Assembly (NCBI GenBank): GCA_031263945.1 | Contig: JAISEW010000195.1 | Location: 1-5,455 of the forward strand | Length of the DNA stretch: 5,455 nt | Direction of reading: 5' to 3' | Origin: Gracilibacteraceae bacterium | Lineage (GTDB): Bacteria; Bacillota; Desulfitobacteriia; Desulfitobacteriales; Syntrophobotulaceae | Shown here: in pieces, positions 1 through 5,455 of the stretch | Layout: each line of letters starts with the position of its first letter | Position numbering within the stretch: the stretch's first letter is position 1 | Program-made: the position numbers and the translations under genes | The notes under the pieces: generated by a model | What the model saw: the letters and a program-made list of their open reading frames with translations, nothing else | Database searches by the model: none | What the model was told of the DNA's origin: nothing

Positions 1-1654
1 GGAATCCGTTGAACACGAGTGCGCCGTCGGCGGCGTCCCCGTTAAGCTGGAGAGCGTTTGTTTCAACGTGCCCAAAAATAACGCCGCGCGGATCATGATC
101 GGCGGCCGGCACTATTCCCCCGGCGGCCGCGGGCTGAACTTCGTCGTTTTTGATATGGTCGCGAAAACTCTGCTCGACGCCGTGAGCTTCGACACTTACA
201 GCGACCGCTTTCCCTGCCGGCGGCCGCGCGACATGGCGGAAGGGCTGCTGCGCTATAAAAACACTCATCCGGGCGTTTCGCTCCTGTGTTTTAACTTGCC
301 GAAGTTTCCGGACGCCGATCTCAGTGATAACGAGAAATTCATATTGCAATTTGCCGTCGGACGCGCGAATATCCTGCAAAATTTAGATAAACCGATATTC
401 GCTCTCAATAAATATTTCCCGTCGCCCGAGGAAATACGCGAAGTGCTGCGCGCCCCCACATCATATCTCGGCGTGAACGGGGTCCGTCAGTTTGAGGATA
501 CGCGCGGCCGGCGCGTCAATACGTCCGGCGGTCACCGCGTGACGACGGATCAGCCGAAAAACTATGGGCGGACAGTCTATCTGGTCGGCGGCTGCCAGAT
601 CTTCGGCGTCGGCGCCTCGGACGAAGGCACGGTCGCCTCGCATCTGCAAAGGCTGTTTAACGATCTCGCCCCGGCGCAGGAGGCCGTCGTGCAAAATTAC
701 GGGTTTTACCTGGCGGAAGCCGGCGACGCCCAAACGGGGGAGGAACTGGCGATACTGAACGCCTTGCCCGCCAGAGCCGGCGACGTGATCCTCTGCGATT
801 TTGGGATGGATCCGGAAATCCCGTACGTCGATATGGCGGAAGCGGCCAGGCGCCCTCATCATTACGGCGAAGTGTTTTTTGACACGATGCACCGCACCGA
901 GGACGGCAACCGGATGATCGCCGATAAATTATTTGAAAGGCTGGCGCGGGAAAATTTCTTCGCCGGCGCGCGGCCCGTTTTGCCAGGCGATCCGGTCCCT
1001 ATCTCTAAAACCGGCCTGGACAGCGGCGCGCAGAAGGCGCTGGCCGAATACAAAAAGATCCTGACCGATTTTTATAATTCCATGTTCGGCATAACGATCG
1101 GCGCGGTGGTGATGAATTGCAACCCTTTTACCATGGGCCACCGTTATTTGATCGAACAGGCGGCCGCTCAGGTCGATCATCTGATAATTTTCGTCGTTCA
1201 GGAAGACAAGTCCGTTTTTCCCTTTGACGAAAGGCTCCGGCTCGTCGACGAGGGGGTAAATGATCTGAAAAATGTCACGGTCATACCGAGCGGCCGGTTT
1301 ATCATCTCTTCGCTGACATTTTCTGGATATTTCAATAAGGCGGAGACGCAGGACCGCGCCGTCGATTCCTCGCTCGACGTCGCCCTGTTCGCGCGGGAAA
1401 TCGCGCCCTGCCTGAACATAAGCGCGCGCTTCGCCGGGGAGGAACCTTTTGACGCCGTGACCAGGCGCTATAACGACACGATGCGCGCCGTTTTACCGCA
1501 GTATGGGATCCGATTTATCGAAATACCGCGAAAGGAAATAGAAGGAGAAGCGATCAGCGCCTCGCGGGTGCGGAAATTGCTGGACGCGCGGGATTTTGCC
1601 GAAATCGCGAAAATCGTTCCGCCGGCGACGCTGGAATATTTGATGAAGCGCTAA
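1..1654 (+). CDS. ILEI-like / SGNH-like / CitC-type nucleotidyltransferase fusion protein (5' partial)
   Basis: The frame is open to the left edge, so the true N terminus is probably outside. A GTG at 68 is the first possible internal start, but in-frame codons run from base 2; numbering here counts that GTG as residue 1. Residues about 8-70 resemble the ILEI (FAM3/PANDER) domain, with the motifs GGRGLNFVVFD and FDTY. Residues about 170-295 look SGNH-hydrolase-like: GGCQIFGVG (Cys176 at the usual Ser position), GMD (246-248) where GxND is expected, and a block-V-like D272-T-M-H275. Residues about 340-528 match the C-terminal nucleotidyltransferase domain of citrate lyase ligase: NPFTMGH (TMGH 355-358, the HxGH-type nucleotide motif), EDKSVFPF, and ISASRVR (496-502). 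This domain normally transfers AMP or another nucleotidyl group. The acetyltransferase-like N-terminal domain of true CitC is absent from the visible part and no citrate lyase genes are present. A role in surface polysaccharide or small-molecule activation is more likely than citrate fermentation. The substrate is unknown. The gene ends at a TAA. Confidence 0.85.
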   Translation, partial: ESVEHECAVGGVPVKLESVCFNVPKNNAARIMIGGRHYSPGGRGLNFVVFDMVAKTLLDAVSFDTYSDRFPCRRPRDMAEGLLRYKNTHPGVSLLCFNLPKFPDADLSDNEKFILQFAVGRANILQNLDKPIFALNKYFPSPEEIREVLRAPTSYLGVNGVRQFEDTRGRRVNTSGGHRVTTDQPKNYGRTVYLVGGCQIFGVGASDEGTVASHLQRLFNDLAPAQEAVVQNYGFYLAEAGDAQTGEELAILNALPARAGDVILCDFGMDPEIPYVDMAEAARRPHHYGEVFFDTMHRTEDGNRMIADKLFERLARENFFAGARPVLPGDPVPISKTGLDSGAQKALAEYKKILTDFYNSMFGITIGAVVMNCNPFTMGHRYLIEQAAAQVDHLIIFVVQEDKSVFPFDERLRLVDEGVNDLKNVTVIPSGRFIISSLTFSGYFNKAETQDRAVDSSLDVALFAREIAPCLNISARFAGEEPFDAVTRRYNDTMRAVLPQYGIRFIEIPRKEIEGEAISASRVRKLLDARDFAEIAKIVPPATLEYLMKR

Positions 1655-1679
1655 CGCTAAAGGCGCATTGTTCTCGGGT

Positions 1680-2018
1680 TTATTCCTTTTTTTCCCAGAG
1701 GATAAACCGGGCCTGGGCCGCGCAAGCCGAAGCCTCGATCACCTTTGCGTAATCCACGGCGAAATCCGCCGCCAGGCTGTCGATGAGGTCCATATACCCG
1801 GCGTGTTCCGAGGGGACGACGAGGTCGATCTCCGGCAAGGCCAGCCACAGCGCCATGTCGTCCAGGAGCGGGCCTTGATCCGTCGTGATGATGGAAATCG
1901 ACTTCATGCCCGCGCAATCCGTTTCAAAATCGCCGATCCGGAGTTTCTGGTTCGCGTAGCTCACATTTTCTGAACCGTCAACCACTCTGGTCATTGTCAC
2001 ATTGTCACTCCTTTTCAT
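1680..2018 (-). CDS. small soluble hypothetical protein, last gene of the TIR operon
   Basis: I do not recognise this family. From the ATG at 2018 it is 112 residues, ending in TAA (1682-1680). It has no signal peptide or membrane segment, and it is mixed alpha/beta in character: a hydrophobic strand-like stretch SISIITTDQGP (40-50), LLDDMALWLALPEIDLVVPS (51-70), then a probable helix around DLIDSLAADFAVDY and a final strand RFILWEKKE. It is coding rather than a shadow because it follows the upstream TIR gene directly with a good ribosome binding site and has ordinary protein composition. The ATG at 2018 overlaps the TIR stop as ATGA. However, the strong AGGAG at 2012-2008 lies downstream of that ATG and sits 7 bases before an in-frame GTG at 2000 and 13 before an ATG at 1994. 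The real protein may therefore be 106 or 104 residues. Being last in a coupled operon with TIR and ADP-ribosylglycohydrolase genes, it could be an accessory or regulatory partner, but nothing in it shows a function. Confidence 0.8.
   Translation of the reverse strand: MKRSDNVTMTRVVDGSENVSYANQKLRIGDFETDCAGMKSISIITTDQGPLLDDMALWLALPEIDLVVPSEHAGYMDLIDSLAADFAVDYAKVIEASACAAQARFILWEKKE
2008..2012 (-). promoter_or_regulatory. strong ribosome binding site for the small downstream gene
   Basis: Read on the - strand, AAAAGGAGTGACAAT precedes a GTG at 2000-1998; AGGAG occupies 2012-2008 with a 7-base spacer. The site lies after the ATG at 2018, which overlaps the TIR stop codon. It therefore argues that translation starts at GTG 2000, or at ATG 1994 with a long 13-base spacer, rather than at ATG 2018. 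Confidence 0.65.
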
Positions 2019-4852
2019 ATTCCCTCGTCCTCGAGGCGCGCCCGGGCCATCTCCGCCAGCTCCCGCGTATTCAGGAGCCGAACCGTCCGCAGGCTGCCAT
2101 CCGTGTCCAGCACCAGCGTCCCGGCGTCCAGCGTCCCTAAAAATCCCGGCAGGCGGGCCGTCGTTTCCAAGGTCACGGGATCCAGCAAAAACGTATACCG
2201 CTCGGACGCGGCGGAAACGTATCCCGCCGCGATATACCCGTCCAGCGCGCGTATTTCCGCTAAATAAGCGTTTTCCGCCAAAGCGCGGACGGGCGTCCCG
2301 TCCGCCGCGTACGCCGCCGCGTCGCCGTGCAGCGGGGAAATAAAAACATACCCGCCCGCGAAATACGCTTCCGCCCGGCCGATGGCCTCAAAATCAAAGC
2401 TTTTTTCCGCCGCGCCGCCCCGCGCCGTGAATACCGCCCCCGCCGCCCCGTCGGCGATGGCGAAAACGGCGGCGTCTCCGTCCGCCCGGCTCGCGCCGAT
2501 GAGTTCGCCGGCGCCGATCTCGCTCCCATTCCAAAAAACCCGCTCATCCCGGACGGTCACGAGCCCGCCGCCCACCGGCAGAGCGGTGGCCGCGTCAGGC
2601 TCCGCCGCCGCCGTCGCCGCGGCCGTCGCCGTCGTCAGATCATACAGCGTGACGACTCCGTCCGCGCCTAAGACGCTCACGCCAAAATCCGTATAAAACA
2701 CAGACTTTACACCAGTTTTTCCCTTTACTTCCAATAAAAGGGATCCATCCGCGCCGGAATAGATGAGCAGTCTGTCCTGATACAGCACCGCCACGTTACC
2801 GCTCGCCTCGTCATACTGCGTGTCCAGGACGGCGAGCGGGTCGGGAAAATCCTGTTCGGCGAGGACGGTCCCGCTCCAGTCGCACAGGCGCAGGCCGTTG
2901 TAGGAGTAAAAAACCGCCCGCTCCCGATCGGCGCTCAGTTTGGCCTCGGAAAAACGGTAGGCCCGGTCATAGGTCAAAAGCGCTTCCCCGGCGTCGCCTG
3001 AATACCTCAATATCCGCACGGTTTTCGCGTCATAACTCCCGGTCAGGGCGTATTTCTCGCCGATGGCCGCGAAATGGCAGGTGTAGCCGGATTGGTATGT
3101 CCGGCTGTCCGCGCCGGCAAACCGGTACGGCCCCTCGCTTTCACAGATCAGAAACGTCTCTCCGTTTTTTTGGAAAGTCTCCACCCGCCCGCCGGCGGAA
3201 ACCGCGTGCGCCGCCTCCCCCGTCCGCGCGTCCACCGTCATGATCTGATCGGCGAAAGCGACGTACAGCCCGCCCTCCCCGGCCAGAGGAATAAAACGGG
3301 CGGAATCGGATTCATAGCGGGCGGCCTCCTCGCCGGTTTCGGCGTCATAAATGAGGAAAACGGCGTAATACGGCTCGGTCGTCACCGCCGCGAAGGCCAG
3401 CGTCTCCCGGTAAAAGCCGCCGCTGCAATGGACGGCGGGCGAGACGGCTTCCGGCATAAATCCGGGGAGACGGCGGGGATAGACCGGCGTTTCCGCGCCC
3501 GTCGCCGTATCGAAGACCGCGAGCGAGCCGTCCGCGAAGCTGACCGCCAGCCGGCCGCCGCTCGCGCTCAGGGCGAACAGCGTGTCACGCGGGTCGATGA
3601 AACTGTCGTCCGCGGGGATCCGCATGGCCCGGCCGCGGAAACTGATCTCCCCCAGCGCCCGTCCCTCCGGTGAATAGAGGGCCGCCGCCCCCGAATCCTT
3701 GTAAACGGCGGCGATCAAGGACCCGTCCGCGGAGACGGCGATCTTGGTGGCGGGAGCGCCCTGCCAGAGGGTCGCCCCTTTTTCGATATCATAGGCCGTC
3801 AGGGCGTCCGGGCCGGTGAACAGAACGACACTGTCGGACAAAAACCATACGTCGGCCAGCGCGGAACGGACTGTGGGCAGCTGAAGCGCCTCCTGCCCGC
3901 GCTCCAGGTCGTACACCATGAGCTCAAACGGGCGGAGAAAAGCCGCATAGCGCTCTCCCGGCGAGAGCAGGATCTTGCCCGGCGCGGCGGGCAGGCGGAC
4001 GGCCTTATACGGCTTGAAGCCGCTCGCCGCGTCATAGACCCCCAGCGCGTCCGCGAGCGCTTTTTCCGCCGCGGGGACAAACGGGCGCTCCGGGCGCTCC
4101 AGATCCAGCGGCAGCGCCTCCAGAGCCAGCCGGGCCGCGGCGTCGGGATCGCCGTCCGCCATTTCCCGTTCGGAGTATTCCGCCAGCACATAGGATTGGT
4201 TTTCCAGTTTCAGCTGCATCTCCCGGTCTATCCGGACATACTGATAGGTGGAAAACGAACCGAAAGAAAGGGTAAAAACGAAGGCGGCGCTCACGAGAGC
4301 CGCTATCCGCCGGATGCGTCTCGCCCTGTGCCGCCGGCGCAGATCGTCGAAGGCGCAGCCCAGCACCGGGGCCAGGAGGCGCAGTTTTTCCTCTTTCAGC
4401 AGTTTGATGCTGCCCGCCCAGGTCGCGGCGCGGATATCCGCAGCGAGCGGTTCGACGAAGATTTTTTCCCCGCCCACTTCCCGTTCCCGCAGACCGGGCG
4501 GAAAAGACTCGTCCGGCTCGCCGTCGATCAGCAAAGTGATTATTTTATCTTTACCGTGCAGCTCGCCGAACCGCTCCACTTCGCGCATGACCCACTGAGA
4601 GCCGCAGGTGCGCCGGGAGCAGATGAGCAGGAGAAAGTCAGAATTTTCCAGCGCTTCGTTGATGCTGTCGGACAGATTGGAGGACGTGGGCAATTCCTCG
4701 CGGTCGCGGAACACCCGCTCCAGTTTCTTTTTGCCGGTCTTTTGGGCGATAGGCGCCGGAATACGATAGGTTTCCAGCATCCGGTGCAGTTTTTCCGCCA
4801 CCAGGCCGTCGAGCTCCCCGTGACGATAACTGATGAAAGCGTCATATCGCAT
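2015..4852 (-). CDS. TIR domain, single transmembrane, tandem beta-propeller (WD40/PQQ-like) protein
   Basis: This is a 945-residue membrane protein. Residues 1 to about 140 form a TIR domain: YDAFISYRH in the first strand, RDREELPTSSNL in the BB-loop region, SDFLLLICS, then S85-Q-W87-V-M-R-E91. Glu91 sits four residues after Trp87, as the catalytic Glu does in SARM1 and other NAD-consuming TIRs, so NADase activity is plausible. A linker (EEKLRLLAPVLGCAFDDL, about 153-171) leads to an Arg-rich stretch (172-182) and one membrane segment at about 183-203. By the positive-inside rule TIR faces the cytoplasm and the rest lies outside. A helical region (205-270) carries ADGDPDAAARLALEALP, typical of the lead-in to WD40 repeats in signalling proteins. 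About 275-928 is beta-propeller: recurring blade ends include VYDLERG (313), AYDIEKG (353), VFDTATG (446), IYDAETG (501) and VDARTG (540), roughly 14-16 blades and so probably two propellers. The tail NTRELAEMARARL resembles the usual C-terminal helix of such proteins. The start ATG has GAGGTG 8 bases upstream and overlaps the previous gene by 11 bases. The ligand and the reaction product are unknown. Confidence 0.93.
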   Translation of the reverse strand: MRYDAFISYRHGELDGLVAEKLHRMLETYRIPAPIAQKTGKKKLERVFRDREELPTSSNLSDSINEALENSDFLLLICSRRTCGSQWVMREVERFGELHGKDKIITLLIDGEPDESFPPGLREREVGGEKIFVEPLAADIRAATWAGSIKLLKEEKLRLLAPVLGCAFDDLRRRHRARRIRRIAALVSAAFVFTLSFGSFSTYQYVRIDREMQLKLENQSYVLAEYSEREMADGDPDAAARLALEALPLDLERPERPFVPAAEKALADALGVYDAASGFKPYKAVRLPAAPGKILLSPGERYAAFLRPFELMVYDLERGQEALQLPTVRSALADVWFLSDSVVLFTGPDALTAYDIEKGATLWQGAPATKIAVSADGSLIAAVYKDSGAAALYSPEGRALGEISFRGRAMRIPADDSFIDPRDTLFALSASGGRLAVSFADGSLAVFDTATGAETPVYPRRLPGFMPEAVSPAVHCSGGFYRETLAFAAVTTEPYYAVFLIYDAETGEEAARYESDSARFIPLAGEGGLYVAFADQIMTVDARTGEAAHAVSAGGRVETFQKNGETFLICESEGPYRFAGADSRTYQSGYTCHFAAIGEKYALTGSYDAKTVRILRYSGDAGEALLTYDRAYRFSEAKLSADRERAVFYSYNGLRLCDWSGTVLAEQDFPDPLAVLDTQYDEASGNVAVLYQDRLLIYSGADGSLLLEVKGKTGVKSVFYTDFGVSVLGADGVVTLYDLTTATAAATAAAEPDAATALPVGGGLVTVRDERVFWNGSEIGAGELIGASRADGDAAVFAIADGAAGAVFTARGGAAEKSFDFEAIGRAEAYFAGGYVFISPLHGDAAAYAADGTPVRALAENAYLAEIRALDGYIAAGYVSAASERYTFLLDPVTLETTARLPGFLGTLDAGTLVLDTDGSLRTVRLLNTRELAEMARARLEDEGI

Positions 4853-5455
4853 TGATTTTCACCTCGAATGATGACAGCCAAATGTTTATAACAGCGACCA
4901 GTGTGTCGTCAAGAAAGCGGAAAGCGTTTGTCAGGATGGCGCTTGGAATCCCATACGCAGCTTCGGCAATACATCCGGTGACAGCGGCCAGCGTGTCGCT
5001 GTCGCCGCCCAAGGAAACGGCGTTGCGGATGGCGTCCTCAAAGCTATGGCTTTCGAGAAAAGCGATGATGGCTTCCGGCACGGTCTCCTGACAGCTTTCG
5101 TTAAACCGGTACGCCGGGCGGATCTCGTCAAGCGTCCGGGATAAATCATAACCGTACTTGCTCTCGACATAGCTTTTTATTTCTTCTTTGCTCCCCCGCT
5201 CACGGGCAAGATAAATCGCGGCGGCGGTCGCCTTTGCCCCTTTTATTCCTTCCGGGTGATCATGTGTCACTGCCGCCGATCGCTCGGCGAGAGTTTCCGC
5301 TTCTTCGAGCGAGTTGGCAAACCATCCGCAAGGGGAAACCCGCATCGCCGAGCCGTTGCCCCAGGAGTTGTATGGCCGGCGGTCGTCGGATCTGAGCCAA
5401 GAGGCAAACTGGCCGCCATAGCCCGCACCCGGATAGAGTTGGCCGTACTTTTTCA
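4842..5455 (-). CDS. ADP-ribosylglycohydrolase family protein (N-terminal part outside window)
   Basis: This belongs to the ADP-ribosylglycohydrolase (DraG/ARH) family, which hydrolyses ADP-ribose from modified protein residues or related small molecules using a two-metal centre. An ATG at 5345 is internal: the same frame continues to the right edge and encodes the conserved family stretch YPGAGYGGQFASWL, then PYNSWGNGSAMRVSPCGW. Further hallmarks are THDHPEGIKGAKATAAAIYLA, YDLSRTLDEIRPAYRF, and the metal-binding motif GGDSDT at 5009-4992 followed by AEAAYGIP. The C-terminal half is intact. The N-terminal region with the first metal ligands (usually a T-D-D type motif) lies beyond the edge and cannot be checked. 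The gene ends at TGA 4844-4842, after the next gene has already started at 4852, and the next gene's ribosome binding site is inside it. It is probably cytosolic. Its target could be a protein ADP-ribosylated elsewhere or a product of the adjacent TIR enzyme; the sequence does not decide. Confidence 0.93.
   Translation of the reverse strand, partial: KKYGQLYPGAGYGGQFASWLRSDDRRPYNSWGNGSAMRVSPCGWFANSLEEAETLAERSAAVTHDHPEGIKGAKATAAAIYLARERGSKEEIKSYVESKYGYDLSRTLDEIRPAYRFNESCQETVPEAIIAFLESHSFEDAIRNAVSLGGDSDTLAAVTGCIAEAAYGIPSAILTNAFRFLDDTLVAVINIWLSSFEVKINAI
4861..4866 (-). promoter_or_regulatory. ribosome binding site of the TIR-propeller gene
   Basis: Read on the - strand, GAGGTG lies 8 bases before the ATG at 4852-4850. 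The ATG is followed at once by the conserved TIR start MRYDAFISYR, which fixes the start. The site is inside the last codons of the ADP-ribosylglycohydrolase gene, so ribosomes finishing that gene can re-initiate here. Confidence 0.75.

Noticed and set aside
461..892. 143-codon open frame on the - strand within the nucleotidyltransferase fusion gene
   Set aside because: It is antisense to the conserved SGNH-like region and has no motif of its own.
1080..1654. Calling the + strand gene citC (citrate lyase ligase)
   Set aside because: The catalytic domain matches, but the N-terminal architecture differs and no citrate lyase genes are visible, so the symbol would overstate the function.
1675..1710. 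Possible bidirectional terminator between the convergent genes
   Set aside because: Bases 1677-1685 can pair with 1700-1708 (9 pairs, one G-U), but the T-run (1687-1693) is in the loop, not after the stem, and the hairpin lies inside the end of the small gene. A weak structure only.
2590..2636. GC-rich triplet-like low-complexity tract (cgccgc / gtcgcc)
   Set aside because: It encodes an Ala/Thr-rich stretch (about residues 740-754) within the propeller, likely a loop between blades. The repeats are short and imperfect, so I see no separate element.
3074..3673. 199-codon open frame on the + strand opposite the propeller
   Set aside because: It is antisense to continuous propeller blades, is rich in Arg/Gly/Ala from GC bias, and shows no motif or ribosome binding site support.
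4196..4855. 219-codon open frame on the + strand opposite the TIR domain
   Set aside because: It lies entirely antisense to a clearly conserved TIR, transmembrane and linker coding region, has no recognisable domain, and is expected by chance in GC-rich DNA.
1680..5455. Calling the operon Thoeris or another named TIR defence system
   Set aside because: There is no ThsA-type SIR2/SLOG effector, and the TIR protein is a membrane propeller protein; the gene content does not match any TIR system I can name.

Overview
The window holds four protein-coding genes and almost no non-coding DNA. One gene lies on the + strand and is cut by the left edge. Three tightly packed genes lie on the - strand, and the first of them is cut by the right edge. 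The GC-rich but variable composition, the strong AGGAG-type ribosome binding site, and the styles of the CitC-like, TIR and ADP-ribosylglycohydrolase proteins suggest a Firmicute, probably a gut or anaerobic Clostridia relative. This is inference; there is no rRNA or marker gene to confirm it.

Left part (1-1654, +): the C-terminal portion of a multidomain protein. Visible in order are an ILEI-like (FAM3/PANDER-type) carbohydrate-binding-like domain, a degenerate SGNH-hydrolase-like domain with Cys where the nucleophile is expected, and a complete citrate-lyase-ligase-type (CitC C-terminal) nucleotidyltransferase domain. I read it as an enzyme of surface glycan or small-molecule metabolism rather than a true citrate lyase ligase. 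It converges on the - strand genes across a gap of only 25 bases.

Right part (5455 down to 1680, -): three genes read in the order ADP-ribosylglycohydrolase (partial at its N terminus), a 945-residue TIR / transmembrane / beta-propeller protein, and a small soluble protein of about 105-112 residues that I do not recognise. The first two overlap by 11 bases. The second and third abut or overlap by 3 bases, depending on the start used. All three are almost certainly one translationally coupled operon whose promoter lies beyond the right edge.

Functional picture (inference): the TIR domain keeps the catalytic-type Glu of NAD-consuming TIRs and the hydrolase keeps its C-terminal metal-binding GGDSDT motif. 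The TIR domain is predicted cytoplasmic and the two-propeller region extracytoplasmic. The set looks like a membrane sensor that could convert an outside signal into NAD+/ADP-ribose chemistry inside, paired with an enzyme that removes ADP-ribose. This is the most interesting part of the window. The TIR-TM-propeller architecture is itself a recurring bacterial one; the linkage to an ADP-ribosylglycohydrolase and to the small protein is what deserves attention. No RNA gene, CRISPR array, insertion sequence or convincing terminator was seen, and there is no gene-free stretch over 300 bases.
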